A stretch of DNA of 64,000 nt from Prostheceraeus crozeri (taxonomy: Eukaryota; Platyhelminthes; Polycladida; Euryleptidae). How positions within the stretch are numbered: position 1 is the first letter of the stretch; every line of letters starts with the position of its first letter. Below the pieces are notes generated by a model, which did not search any database, was not told the origin of the DNA, and worked only from the letters and a program-made list of their open reading frames with translations. Location: contig CAJQUW010011539.1 in the NCBI GenBank assembly GCA_907163375.1, positions 124,001 to 188,000 on the forward strand, in the 5' to 3' direction. Positions 50,718 through 63,302 of the stretch are shown here, one piece after another. A program made the position numbers and the translations under genes.

Positions 50718-52660
50718 ACAACAGCAAAATTACAATTCTTAAGTTGCAACGTCAGTCGTCTTGCAAGTTACAGAGCTTCAAAATCCCATTTGTTTCTGTA
50801 GATCCATGTACTTTCGAGTTTTTATATACTCAATAACGTAATGATCCAGCATACATTTGAAGGCTCAAAATGAGAGTTGTCATTTTTAGGATTATGATTG
50901 ATTGCACTTTTAGGGCAGAATATTCCATCATCGAGCAGAAATATGACATTTGTCTATAACGGTCGCTTGACTGATTTGCTGCTAAAGATAATGAAAACGT
51001 CATGACAATTGATGTTGTTATCGTAGCTGAACAAACAGTCTCTCCTGATCACAGAAATAATATTCACAGAAATTCTTTGAGGCACAACACGTCTTGCTTA
51101 TTGACTTCGTGAATTAAGTTGCAGATGGTAAATGTGAAATAGACAATTGGTATTTAAACTTCTATTTGACTTCTTGCTTCTATTGCATTCCGACAAGACG
51201 GCTTCCGTATCACCTGCATTATTGTTATTGTTTATTGTTATTGTACTGGTTATTGTTTTAGTTTCTTGCAGGCCATATCGGCGCGTCAGATAAGCGGTAC
51301 TTTTGATCTGCAATGAATCGGTTCAATATCTATTCAACAAGAGCTTCATTTTTCAGTATTTTGTTCAACCGACAGACTTATCCATAGAAGTCCGGTTTAA
51401 TCCTATCAGGATCGGGTGGGTGCCTCATCTGGATGATCTTCTTTTTATATATCCTAAAATAAGTCAGATAGAAGCTTAAGTTTTTATGACTTTTTGCTTG
51501 CATATATGTTTAAGTTTCAGTAAAAATTTGAGCAAATCACTTTTGAAGATCATTTTAAAAGTAGTTTTTATAAAATTTATGGTTTAATTTACAGTAGCAT
51601 TGATTATTGATATATTGTTTCTGTATCACATTTGCAAATCATTTATGCATGTGCTATTCAAGATTGCTAACATACACATTCATCTTATCTCTCAAAATGA
51701 GAACATGTACATTGTAAATGTAATGTACGTGCGCATGTAATATGCATATATAGTATAGGCCTACATCTCTCTACATGTAGATAATATTGAGGAAATGAGT
51801 TTTTGTGACATGAAACCCATAGAATAGTGCAAATTATGTATCACCATTCGAAAGATTGCATTCGGGATGTCTCATAACATTGTCTTTATAGCGAATAAGC
51901 CATCAGAACGAGACATTTGTAAAGATAGAAAAATGTAATAATGCATGAAAAGACATTATTTACGTTCAAATTTCAAGTTGCTATTTATAGTACTAAAATT
52001 GATGTAGAATGTTGTGCTTATAGCACCATATAGATCTGCTTGACCAAACAAATTGCAGAAATACTTTAATTGTTATGAACAGTTTTTGAAAACGATAATA
52101 ATCGCCCGGTCCTGATAGCGTTAACGCTTTGTGCAAGTTCGTGTCACTACAATGGACAATAGCTGTTTGTTGATGACGATTTCAACTGCTGAGTCAGACA
52201 CCGATCTGTGTAAATGTTGCTAGATCTTATGAAGAATCAAAATGTGTTGCGCCTACAATAAATTCTGTAAATATTATTTTGCGATCAGGAGAGACTGCTT
52301 GTTTAGCTGCGACAGTAACATCAGTTGTCATGACGTTTTCATTATCTATAGCAGCAATTCGGTCAAGCTAACGGTATAGACAAATGTCGTATTTCTGCCC
52401 GATGATGAAATATTCTGCCCTAAAAGTGCAATCGTATTCCTAGAAATGACAAATATCATTTTGAAATTTCAGATTCATGTTGGATCATGTTTGAATATTA
52501 TGTTATTTGTGCTATGAGTATATGAAACTCGAAAGTACATGGATCTACAAAAACAAATGGGATTTTGCGATGTTTGAGGCTGTGTAACTTGCAAGACGAC
52601 TGACGTTACAACTTAAGAATTGTTGTTTTACTGATGTTGGATGACAATCTGTATATTAAC
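50718..52660. repeat. fold-back (long inverted repeat) element, left arm split by Polinton B
   Basis: The right arm (about 52259-52660) is the inverse of 50718-51078 plus the left flank 34811-34851. The matches include GTTGCAACGTCAGTCGTCTT, AGATCCATGTACTTTCGAGT and GATCAGGAGAGACTG. The arms are about 85-90% identical by eye. The interior (51078-52259) shows no coding frame. It is a fold-back transposon or an old inverted duplication. Confidence 0.85.
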
Positions 52661-52976
52661 AATAACAAGAAGCTCATGCGCGGGAAGAAGCTCAACCAAC
52701 TGCGCAGGTGCTGTTCGGCTTGCAAATTCCATGCTCCTTCGGTTGTTCGCAGACTGCCCAATATGTACCGGTATACAATAGCCCCAAATGGACCATCCTT
52801 GTTCTCTCACCGATCTCGACAATCCCCGCCTATTTCGTGCTATAAATTTTGAGTCAAACACGCATGTCATGTGATATAATGATGCAGAATCTTGAAACTG
52901 TTAGTTTATCGCTCCGTGAAGTATGAAACAGAAAATCTGAAAGCATATCAGAAATTACCTCTAATTCTCATTTCAG

Positions 52977-53219
52977 TTCCTCCTTCGCCGCTAACCCTTC
53001 ATCTTCATCGGAATGATGTGTCCCGTGGCAAACCGGTTGAAGTAGGCCCTTCTATTAGGTTTGGATACCCCGAAAGTGTCACTGATGGCAAGACTAGAGG
53101 CAGCTTGTGCGTCATTGCTGTTGCACGCGGTCCAACCAAAGGGAGAGTTTTGTCATTTACAATTGACCTTAAGAAGACGTATCGCATCCAGTCTGTTACA
53201 ATTTGGAATAAGCCTGAAG
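52977..53219 (+). CDS. probable host exon, symmetrical phase 1-1, possible fucolectin/discoidin-like domain
   Basis: CTCATTTCAG before 52977 and GAAG|GTGAGT after 53219 are excellent splice sites. The 243-bp exon is open, starts and ends in phase 1, and encodes an 81-residue segment. It contains GPSIRFGYPESVTDGKTRGS and FTIDLKKTYRIQSVTIWNKP. The F.IDL...Y.I..V.IWN pattern is that of F5/8C (discoidin) or fucolectin-type domains, with the DG...G stretch before it. Phase 1-1 exons are typical of shuffled extracellular domains. No adjoining exon was found. The following 53290-54560 shows nothing recognisable. Confidence 0.55.
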
Positions 53220-54739
53220 GTGAGTCCGACTTTTATCGTTTTTTCATAGCTGCAAATAAAGTTGATTTTGCGGTTAAGCAAAATGGTCCGTAATGAAGTT
53301 ACGAGAACGTCCATATCCATAGGTCGCTAGAGTAACTGTATTGGGACCATGTGGTCGATATTTATCAAGAGTACTACTTTGGGGTCCGTTTTGAAGGTAC
53401 AAAGGGGCTTGTAGGACAATTATATTGTTTAAGTAAAAATGGTTTAAAAATTTATGTGCTAAAAGGAATTATGATGATAAATGATTTATGTGTTAAAGAA
53501 AATAACAATTGTTCATTTTTTCTACAGATTTCTCCCATTCTTACAATTATTTGATAAATATATACTTAATCCATAATAAAATGAGCCTTAGATGACTTTG
53601 TCTGTCATTAGGTATTTCATCACATGTGAAATATGCTCACAAAACTACTTATAAGCTCATCGAACCCGTTTTCTCTTGTGTATGCTCATCCAGAATACGG
53701 AATACATTTGTTACTTCGAACCTTTAACTACGGACTGCATCCAGATTTATTCAGAAGTGTATCTTTGTAGTAATTTTTTTCCATTACTCTGCATAATTAC
53801 CTACTTTCTTGTCATGTCTGGACAAATCACTTGCTTACAAAGAATATGCAATTCAGAAAATGTGTCTGATAAATTTCGGACCCTTCTTCTACCCGCAATT
53901 CGGATCAATTTGCCAAACAGTGAATTCACTCCTAGCAACGATGACCTTCCTGCCGACCCCAATGATGCTTTTGGGGTTCGACATCTGGGTCAGCAGATCG
54001 CTAGTCCAAGCATTAACCTACATGTACATCACGCCACGGAAGAACTTTTCGGTGTGATTCCTTTTAAGTGATTGGAAAAATAACAAAAGCAATATCATTT
54101 TTGCTTCAATATGCTTTCATTGCAAGAAAATCGAGGACATAGAACTGACGCCCTCAGTAGACGGCCGTGCGTAGATTTTTGTTTATAAACAGTGGATATT
54201 TTACATCCAATTATCTGGTAGTGTCCAAGTTCAAGAAATATGCGATATGAACGTCAGCTATCTTTGCATTAGCACATCAGAGAACAAGTATCCATATATT
54301 TCATGTATTGGTAAACAGACGATCTGAAGAGACTCAACAAATATACAAAAGTGAATATGGTTTGCTATTTCATATAAAGACGCTTCCTATGGAATCGTTG
54401 AAAAGATGTTTGAACCTATTTTCTACCATCCTGTCTTCAAACAAACTATCCCGTCTATTTCTCTCAAAATTACAAATGGTTTACATGAATGCATCCATGT
54501 GAAAGATACTAAATCCCTCACAACTTTAGTGTTTCGGAAAACAAAGTAAAGTCATTGTAAAATTTTATTCAAACAAAAAGATGTGTATGAAAAAGTGTTT
54601 TGAAGAAGCGTTGACAAAGTAGAAAAGTCTTTTCACAGAAATAGTGGGAATGAACTGACTGTAGGCATATATTCACAAGGAAGTGCAATCTAAAGCGATA
54701 CATCAACAAAAATGTCATCAAAATACTGATTTGAGAATG

Positions 54740-56530
54740 AATATATTTACACATCTCCTGAATGTGGTAGTGTGAGTTTAATTCTTTTGGGTGGTGATAT
54801 GTTTGTGTCAGGATGTCCATGTGGAAGAGATATGTTATGTCCTATCCAACACTTCTTATCCTCCAATGCTGAAAGTGCTCGCTTCCTAAATGTATGAGCT
54901 TTCACCTCATGTGTCTTTGATTTTAAGATGGTCATGTTGACAAACGTTACACAATTATTTTTATAGGCCTTCTTATAGACCCCATGTTTCATATTTACAA
55001 CAATCGATTTAGATATGCCTTTTGCGAGGTTAATACTGTCACTGGAGTCTTTTGGTTTCATAGAATACATTTTAGGACGAAGAAGAATCATTTCCTTAAT
55101 TTCCTTTCCTGCCATTTCATCTTTAAAGCATCCTAATTTTGCTATATTTTTAGTGGAGTATAGTGGGTGATCTGTAGGAGAGTTTGACGTATCAAAATTT
55201 TTTTCCAAAGATTTTCCTATTTTATTGAAATTTAACTCTTTCTGAGCAGCGATACTTAAGAAGAAACTGTAGGTATCACCGCCCAGCAAGCGCACGTCTT
55301 TAGTTAGAGGACATGGTTTTAATATTTTACACTGTATAGAAAAGTGGACACATTTCAAGCTTGGAATAATCTAATACAGCTTGTCCAATGTAGATGGGCT
55401 TGAACAACTCTATTTCTGATTTTATCATTTTAACACCATCCAACTCATCATCTATAAGATTTCTATCAATAAGGAGAGGTGATGCCGCTAACTTTTGAAA
55501 TTTATCATTATGATTCACAAGTTTATAGTTTATACGCTTTCTAACGTCCTCCATCGTCTTACCAAAAAGACTATTATTCTTATATTTATAGAAATCCTTT
55601 TCAAAATGATTTTGGCCTAGTGCACGTTTCTGGTTGTTACTATCAATATAAGGTTTCAGTAAGGCTTTCTTTCTAAATTTGATAATGCGGTGAACTGTTT
55701 TTAAAATCATCTCTATTTCTAAATAAAATTTTAAGATGGAAAAGTGGACTAGATAATTTTCTTTATCAAATTGAGTAAGCAAAAGTTTACGGGAAAGCTT
55801 ATACTTGGACTGTCCGCTCCCTTCTAAATCTTTATGAAATTGCTTCATAAAGTCCGAAAACAAATCTTCAGTCGCTTCGCTTGATTCGGGTGCAAGTGGA
55901 AAATCCACAGTTTCATTTTAAATACTATTTGGATAGACAAGATCTATCTCAAAATAATATCCCCAACCACCATCATCTGGAATAGCTAGTATGTTTGAAG
56001 GGTTGGAGAAATGCTGACTTTCACTATCATCCATCCAGCTAAACTCAGAGTGGGGTAGCGGTTTGGACAGTGAACTACCATATAAATTATTCTGGTCTTA
56101 GTACTTAAGATGAATCTGATCATCATCTACTATTTTTGATTTTATTTGATGCCTATTTACAAATGTGAGACCACCGTGAAATCCTCGTTCAAATAAATTA
56201 CACATCTCTGGATCTTGTAAAAGATGGATGGTCTCTCCAGTCATTCTAAAAGCAGACTGGAATTACATGACTGGAAGACTGACAAAGTAGACAGGATCTA
56301 ATTTATCTTCTCCTAATGTCACTCGTCGAAACTCCTGAAATACAACAGCCAGCAAAATTTCATCTAATTTTAGATAGGCGATCATATAATCACTAAACGT
56401 TTGCCAGTCAAATTTTGTCCATGCAACTTGAGCATGATTGTAATCTTCTACCTTGCATTCTACACCAGTCAAATCATTTTTGAATATACGTATCTATTGA
56501 TGGAAGAGAAGTCTCACCACGTCCAAGGTG
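54740..56530 (-). pseudogene. PolB: decayed Polinton-type PolB of a third, distinct lineage
   Basis: Minus-strand pieces in order: 56472-56263 (HAQVAWTKFDWQTFSDYMIAYL with YLKLDEILLAVVFQEFR, the ExoIII-like YxxxD region), around 56090-55920 (NNLYG then a PLPHSEFSWMDDSE block, motif A region), 55908-55327 (NNSLFGKTMEDVRKRI, motif B region), and 55358-54747 (the motif C place reads GGDTYSF, and then DHPLYSTKN and LRPKMYSM). The blocks are those of another Polinton polymerase branch found in many invertebrates, not close to the PolB of elements A and B. Several stops and frame changes, and a changed motif C, show it is long dead. No other genes of this element remain nearby. Confidence 0.75.
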
Positions 56531-56990
56531 CTACAAAGTCTACAATAACTTAAAGTTTCTTCCATTTGACTTTTCCTCGCTATAAAGTATATTTCATGAT
56601 AAGTAAACCTACATACTAGATGTCTTTGTTTCGTAATGTATTCATCTAGAAACGGAAGAATTTAGATATGGGGTTAGTTGTATATATGGTTGTGAACGTC
56701 ATCAGATTTGTTTTCGGTCTACTTTTCTATCAAAAGAGATCGTACCATTAGAGAAGACAGAAAGTGATTTTGTATACGTGTGGCCTCCCGTTTCATTCCT
56801 TCATCATTTAACCTCAGTGATAGAGGCAGTTCTTAAAAGAACTCATGGCTCATTCTCAGATAACATATGCAATGGAGAAATTAAAAAGTAACCTGTGGCA
56901 GATAGCTAAGACTCAACCGATTGGCGTTCAAAGTGCTACGTTGACCGAAGAGACCACAACGAAAGTTGGAAAGTCAGATTAAGGTGAGTC

Positions 56991-57362
56991 TCAAGCCCTT
57001 GCCACACTCATCACTACGATATCATCAGTCGCCTTGGTTACCACTTTCTTTCCCACCGCATCCTCAATCGTCACCACTGCCACTCTCACCTCTTCCATAT
57101 CCATCAAAACTCCCTCAAACCACGACATAAAACCCTGCATACCAATATTGCCACTAGGGCACTGCCTATGGTTCCTAATGAACTCTACATCATTCCCATC
57201 CTCACATACCACTTTGTGATGTACACACACCCTCAACAACACCTTCCTCACATGCTCGCCCACCGTCCCCTCTTTCATATGTTTCTTGAGCTCGCTGCCT
57301 CTGGCAATACGGCCACAGCTACAATTGTCGATCAGCATTTTTGCATTTGCCATTTTAGTCAC
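56991..57362 (-). CDS. hypothetical ORF, doubtful
   Basis: A 123-codon minus frame with GC content higher than its neighbours. It has a CSCGRIARGSELKKHMK segment and no recognised domain. The plus strand also has short open frames here, so coding is uncertain. The flanks 56530-56990 and 57390-58080 hold nothing recognisable. Confidence 0.2.
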   Translation of the reverse strand: MTKMANAKMLIDNCSCGRIARGSELKKHMKEGTVGEHVRKVLLRVCVHHKVVCEDGNDVEFIRNHRQCPSGNIGMQGFMSWFEGVLMDMEEVRVAVVTIEDAVGKKVVTKATDDIVVMSVARA

Positions 57363-58079
57363 AGTAACGATTCTGTAAAGATAGGGTAATAATCTGATAG
57401 CAAGTGTTTATAGGATACTACTTGCTGATATGCATTGAAAGACTAAGTCCAAAAACATTTGTTAGCAGTCGTCTAGGAGTTAGGCTCTTGAATCCGTTAC
57501 AGGCACTACTCAGAGGGGATGTTTTCCCAGTTCCAAGGCCTCGACCCACAAATCCAACCTCGGGCGGACAGAGCGTTCGTTATGTCACTGTGTTGGTATC
57601 CGGGCCCCGATTTTGACATGAAGACCGGTGGAGTTATTTACAAGAGGAAACGTCCCAAGTCGCAGAGACTCATAAACGATTGCTTTTTATTCAAAAACTT
57701 TAATCATCATCATTGAACACGAATTTGAATTTTTCAGTATTTTAGTGCTACTCATAAAACGTCTATAAGTTGTCTGTCACCTACAGCACATCATAAGCTG
57801 TCGAACGTTTTTTGAGTCAAGTCTAAAGGACTTGTAGAAGCAAACTTATAGCCGTTTGAAGATTTCGGCCTACTATCATCAAATGGTCAATCATGCTATA
57901 CTGACTAACCTATAAGTCTGACACCTTAGCTGATATCAGCAATGAAAAGTCAGAAGTCCGATATCGGAGCTCAAGAGAAACGACCTACTTCCAGTCAGTT
58001 TCTGAACTTAGTGAGATTCCTCTCCCGAACTCGTACTTATATATCCTGTGAATATACAAGCGATAAGAGGGGGGAATTT

Positions 58080-58440
58080 GACGCTTATTCCAAATCTGGT
58101 CTCAGTTTTCTCGTCCGATGCTTCGTTCACCCGCGGGAGCCCAAAACACAGAACTCGACCTCTGACGGCTCTCTAACATGATCAAAAGTCTGAATGTCGC
58201 TCTCAAGCCTCAGCAATAAAAGATAGGGCCAAACTGTGCTTTCCAATGAGTTTGTGGCACTCTTAGCTTTCAAACGAGCTATTGCACGACTTTCTACGAT
58301 CTCTAGAAGCAAAGTTGGAAGAAACGCTGCTGAAGGGGTGTCGAGGTTCTTCATTCTTTGCCCTATGACGCTGGAAACAACTCCTCTAGACCCAAAATTG
58401 GTCAAAAATCTCAAATCCGCCGTACGAGGCTTCGTTTAGC
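58080..58440 (+). repeat. dispersed repeat, copy 2
   Basis: Same family and orientation as 24930-25260 (ATTCCAAATCTGGTCTCAGT, AGCTTTCAAACGAGCTATTG, CACGACTTTCTACGATC). It borders the left TIR of the next transposon. Confidence 0.7.
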
Positions 58441-58671
58441 CGCTACAGCCATTTTCTCACTCAAAAACCCTCTTAAAACAGCCTAAACGACAGAAGACCT
58501 CCACCTACACCCATGAAACTCAACATGTCGACGCAGAATTTCATCAGGGAGCCAAATATAACCAAAACTCACACCCACAAACACTCCTACACACCAAAAT
58601 TGCAATAAATTGACCTTTTTTTCCAAATTCGAAAAAACTCAAAATGGCGGAATTTTGAGTTTTTTAAGCTC

Positions 58672-60917
58672 TTAACCCTAGAACGTACAATGAGGTCATT
58701 TTGACTCATTTGGGAATTCAAATGTCTACAGAACAACAAATCCTCATTTTTTTCATATGAAACTCACTGACATTTCGTGATATGCTCTCAATTATAAATG
58801 ATAAAATTTTAAGCTCCCAATATCATCTGTGAAAGGAATTCCAGAAAGTTTACTTACTTTGGACAATGAGGTCATTTTGACTCAAGCTGACATTTTCTAA
58901 TTTTACATTCAAAATTTCATTGAAAATCAACTGATGCCCAGCCTAGACTGAAAAAATAAGATATCTATGCATTATTCTATGTCCCTAAGCACTGATTGGA
59001 TGACTGGCGCTGATTGGATGACAGTCAACCTTGGAGGCACGATCCACCTGCCTGTTTTCGAATATCTGTAGATTAGATGTGTGCGTTCTTCGGAAATTTA
59101 GCCTCAACACGACACGAACACTTAACACGAACTTCATCGTCAACTTCTAACACAAAAAGCACGAACTTTTTACATTATTATAGGTAAGAATGACACAAGA
59201 ACAAACTTTCTATTGCAAGTTACAAGTAAATTTCTAGATTTGCATACTGGTATAGCTATATTGTCTTGCGTGATGGATATAAACAGACTGACGCTCAGAA
59301 GTGTATTTTGTCAGCAAGGAAGAAGTATGTATTTACAGGTTAGTGGCATGGTCATTGTCTACGTATCACAATTTGTGTCGTTTCAACGCTTCAACGGATT
59401 TCAACGCTTCAAGACAATTTTGCGAGGTTTACGCTTCGATGATAAATCTACCCGGAACGCACGCTATAGAAATGACAAGTTCGCCTCTGTGAGGGAAGTG
59501 TTTGCTCTCTTTCAAGATGCCATAGCGCGCCTTTATTGGCCTCATGAATGCATAACGGTTGACGAACAACTCTTCCCATCAAGAAACAGATGCTCATTCT
59601 TGCCATATATGCCGCAGAAACCTTCAAAATTTGGAATAAAATTCTGGATTGCTGCCGATTCCTCCACACATTTCGTACTTTCTGTGAATCCATATCTCGG
59701 AAAAGAGAATGAGGTGAGGGAAGGCTCTCTTGGTGAGTCGGTGGTTCTCAAACTAACCGAAGATTACAGAAATAGGGGATGCACGGTGGTTACAGATAGC
59801 TTTTTTACATCTATCAAACTGGCTCGCACTTTGCGTGCTAGAGGTATGACGCTTTTGGGGACTATCAGATCGCATCGAACGGAAATACCAAAAGAACTAA
59901 CTCAAGGTGATCGTCCTCTCTATTCGTCCTTGTTTGCTTTTCATGAAAACAAAGATGCCGTGTTGGTGAGTTACGTTGCTAAAAGGAAGAAAGTGGTTGT
60001 TCTCTTGTCTTCGAACAATTTTCGTGATACAGTCGACCAATCACCGAAAAGAAAGCCTCACATCATCTTGGACTATAATAAATTCAAAGGAGGCGTGGAC
60101 ACGGTAGGTCAAATGTTGCGTCACTTCACGACCAAAATGGCGTCGAGACGGTGGCCTCTTGGAGTGTTTTGCAATATCTTGGACATTGCCGCTTTAAATG
60201 CTTTCATTTTATGGCGTGATATCAGCTCTGAACCAAAAACGCGAGTCCAATTCATTTACGAATTCTGCAAAAAGTTGATCTCAAGGCACCAACAAGAACG
60301 CGCTGAAGCTTCCTCTTTACACCCTGCAGTTCGCCATGCGTTGTGTGCGATAGATCGTGACAACTTTCAACGGCGAGATTCGTGCAAAAGAGCAAACTGC
60401 CAAATTTGTGACTCCTCAAATCGAAACAGAACATTGAACAAGTGTGACATTTGCCAAAATTGGGTTTGTGGAAAGCACGTCTCTCGCACGATTCATCTCT
60501 GCTCAAATTGTGTTTCTGATTGACAAGTTTAAATACTACATGAAGAAAATATGTATGATCCCGTATTCTAAAACCAGAGTATAATGAAATATTTTTATAA
60601 TTATAATAACATTCTTGGAACAATCGATTTTTTATTTTGCAAAATGGAAATTTATTCCATCATTATTTTAGATGTACTGATATTCTATACAAAATGTACA
60701 TGTACAATGTACATGTAGGCCCTATTTCAAGTGATGAATCTTCAAACTACATGAACATAAAGTAATAGAGAATTTCTTGAATACAGCATGATTCAGAAAA
60801 ATTCCTGGTCTAATTAAATTAAAATATTTGAATTTTAATGCTGGAAAAAAATAATGAGTCAAAATGACCTCAATGTACAAAGTCGGCTTAAAAACATTTT
60901 GTACGTCCTAGGGTTAA
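58672..60917 (+). mobile_element. piggyBac transposon with TTAA duplication, apparently complete
   Basis: TTAA (58672-58675), then CCCTAGAACGTACAATGAGG, and at the right GTACGTCCTAGGG followed by TTAA (60914-60917). CCCTAG ends and TTAA target are hallmarks of piggyBac. A motif ATGAGGTCATTTTGACTCA recurs inside the left end (58690 and 58867) and inverted at the right (60854), likely transposase binding sites. The element is 2,238 bp between the TTAAs. Confidence 0.95.
59213..60523 (+). CDS. piggyBac transposase
   Basis: The 436-aa frame has the DDE domain of piggyBac: ITVDEQLFPSRNRCSFLPYM (first Asp), VVTDSFFTSIKLARTLRARG (second Asp), DYNKFKGGVDTV (third Asp pair) and SRRWPLGVFCNILDIAALNA. 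The C-terminal Cys-rich domain has CKRANCQICDSS, CDICQNWVCGKH and CSNC, the zinc-binding region that recognises the ends. The transposase cuts at TTAA and leaves no footprint. Compared with typical proteins (550-600 aa) the N-terminus is short. About 100 upstream residues lie in other frames or are missing, so activity is uncertain. The catalytic core is uninterrupted. Confidence 0.93.
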   Translation: MQVTSKFLDLHTGIAILSCVMDINRLTLRSVFCQQGRSMYLQVSGMVIVYVSQFVSFQRFNGFQRFKTILRGLRFDDKSTRNARYRNDKFASVREVFALFQDAIARLYWPHECITVDEQLFPSRNRCSFLPYMPQKPSKFGIKFWIAADSSTHFVLSVNPYLGKENEVREGSLGESVVLKLTEDYRNRGCTVVTDSFFTSIKLARTLRARGMTLLGTIRSHRTEIPKELTQGDRPLYSSLFAFHENKDAVLVSYVAKRKKVVVLLSSNNFRDTVDQSPKRKPHIILDYNKFKGGVDTVGQMLRHFTTKMASRRWPLGVFCNILDIAALNAFILWRDISSEPKTRVQFIYEFCKKLISRHQQERAEASSLHPAVRHALCAIDRDNFQRRDSCKRANCQICDSSNRNRTLNKCDICQNWVCGKHVSRTIHLCSNCVSD

Positions 60918-61301
60918 ATAGCGTTTACTGGTTCTATATTGATACTTTTCAACTTATTATGTAATTTTGATGCTAGGTTGAGCTTTAGTATCCTGTTGCA
61001 CTATTCAAAACAAATTAAAGGTATTTATGAGTAGTATGAAGTGAACTTTTGCGTCTTTTTAAGAATAGAGTAATAAAGCATAACTAATGGCTATACGATA
61101 GTAAAATGAACTCTTGAAATATCCCAAAGTCTCAATAAATGTAAAATTCGTGTTGTTCAATCACATGACATACATTTTGCGTTTATACATGTGCAGTAAA
61201 TACCTGTAATTGCCTTTTCCTAAAATGTCACTGTCAGCAAAGGAGGAAACCTATCTCAAGTTGAGTGGAAACTGTACAGAGGAAGTCATTGATTAAGAAG
61301 C

Positions 61302-63302
61302 TCACAGGTGCTTTGATTTATAATCCTGCACCGCCGCTAACAGTCTCGAAGAATACAAAGGATTTTCATCATTGACCTTGTATCTAGACCATGTGATCTT
61401 GAAATTCGAATGTACAGCTTCGAAGGCCTGTTCGCTGTATCTTCCCAAGCCAGAGTTCCTTCTCATGCTAAAGTCAACCACATGAAAAAAGACGCAATGT
61501 ATTTTCGGCGTAGCCGATAGACCCAGTGACATGAAGCTGTCCCAAAACTTTGCTATTGTAGCGGTGTAGTCATGGGCTAGATGCTGTCCGTAGCATGAAT
61601 CAACAACCTTTTTGAGGACGCAAAAGTTTCAACATATTTGACAACTTGAATTGGACACAGCGATCTGAGTATATCTACATGAGAGAGCAGTTTATAGCAT
61701 GCATTTCCATCGAAGGAGACTCCATGTATTGCTTCACGCTCAACATGGCAGGCTTTAGCCCAAATCGAAACTTCCAGCCATTCTTTCACCATCGCTGTAC
61801 AGTTGTATGTACAGTGTATTCACTGGGCCAATAAGTAAATGTAGCTCGGGAGGTTGGAGCAAGTCGATGACTTCATCTGCTGGATCGCCTTTGAGAATTG
61901 GGCAGTGAATAACATTTTCGAAGAACTTTGCCTGAGATTTATTCTTTCCTGTCTCTTCCACCCACTCCCAAAATTTCCTAGTAATACTTCCCAATGTTCG
62001 AAGGCATCCTTTCTTATCCAAGGTGGATCGATGACAGACACACCACGTACAGGGATGATTTGACCCGTGTGACATGAGACCTAGCAGACTGTTTTCCAGT
62101 TTGAGATCGCAACTGATCACCTTCATAGGCATTGCGGAGCAAGCACGAGGTCCAATCAACCGCACAAGATGCCAAATTTTCAAGACGTTCACATAGTTTT
62201 CCTGTATGTTAGGAACAATTCCGATTAGAAAAATGCGTTTGACACCACTGCCCTTTCTGCTGCTATAGGAATTATCATTGCTGGATATCACTGAGAGGCA
62301 AACCTTAAAAAATCCTCCTCCGCCATCTACTCCGATTTTGAAAATCAAATCACTGTCATATTCTCGCGTTTCTACTATAAATTCAACCAAACCATCAAGA
62401 TCAATGCAATGTACGGCATGTCTATTCACTTGCATAGCTTTATCCTTTTCAGTGATGTGAAAATCCATAGTTGAAACTTTGAAGAAATGATCTTAAGAGT
62501 GATTAATTGAATGAAGCTTCTCTTTCAGGTTTGTCTCCACACTGTCTCTTCTCTCAGTAGATCTTCGAAGCATGCCTGATAATTTGAGAGTTTGGTTTGT
62601 GCTAAGATTCATGCTCGTTTGAATATTCGAAATGTCTTTTGCAGTAAATATCGGAGCACTATTCACAGTTTGACGACACGGAGATGACAAAACGTCTATT
62701 CGCATAGAACGACCAGTGAAAGTCGAAAGATCGACGAATGAGCTTGATGCGTCGTCGCTTTCTCTTTTAAAACAGATGATGCTAGCTGTTCCGAAGTCTT
62801 ACCGACTGACATTCTTCTCAGATTCTCAAATTTACTGCCATCAGTGCAAATGTGGGATATACCTTTCGAAAGCACCGAAAAACACATTGCACAAACCTTC
62901 AGTGAGGTTGGAGAGGTCACACTATCTCTTGAATGATGACCTTCATTAGGTGGGCGATTCTGAAGCTCCACGTCTACCAGCTGTCTCACACAGAAGACAG
63001 GCACAATTAGGATTAGATCGAGTAGGAGGTAGAAGTGGTGGATTTTTTCCGAGAACAGAAATGTCGAATAGAGTCATGGATTTTTCAAAGACACCTTTCG
63101 CATACTCCGAAATCACAAGTCGACATGTGTTGAAAACAACAGTCGGTAGTCTCTGATCATCTGGATCATATCCAAAAATGAAATGTTTCTCAATGATATC
63201 TTGCATAGCAGGCGCAATGCTTCTCATTGTCTTTGTCTTTCCAAAACACAGTAAGCAGACCAATAGACGACTGTCATCATGCGTCCTTTTCGTTCGAGGC
63301 AT
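61302..63302 (-). pseudogene. N-RAG-TP/Chapaev-like transposase, broken into several frames
   Basis: Minus-strand pieces in order: 63302-62946 (CLLCFGKTKTMRSI, DDQRLPTVVFNTCRLVIS, CACLLCETAGR), 63004-62696 (CAMCFSVLSKGISHIC, KTSEQLASSVLK), 62705-62493 (LSTNQTLKL helix block), 62468-61755 (KIGVDGGGGFFKVCLSVIS, CTWCVCHRS, PPELHLLIGPVNTLY), 61792-61577 and 61532-61302 (GLGRYSEQAFEAVHSNFKI, TWSRYKV). The order fits a family of mollusc/cnidarian transposons whose N-terminal Cys motifs resemble RAG1 (N-RAG-TP), with a Chapaev-like catalytic half. The DGGGGFF motif would hold the first Asp. At least four frame breaks make it inactive. The identification is from memory of motifs. It sits between inverted repeats (58600 and 63640). 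Confidence 0.55.

Larger units (their letters stand above)
58600..61185. repeat. left terminal inverted repeat of a DNA transposon, split by piggyBac
   Basis: The segments 58600-58671 and 60918-61185 together match the inverse of 63640-63990: AACTCAAAATGGCGGAATTT, ATAGCGTTTACTGGTTCTAT, TGATGCTAGGTTGAGCTTTA and ATATCCCAAAGTCTCAATAA. The right copy is uninterrupted at the place where piggyBac sits in the left one (CTCCTAAATAGCG against CTCTTAA...TTAAATAGCG). Confidence 0.85.

Noticed and set aside
53676..54071. 131-aa plus ORF
   Set aside because: AT-rich, with two overlapping frames open and no recognisable domain. Probably intronic.
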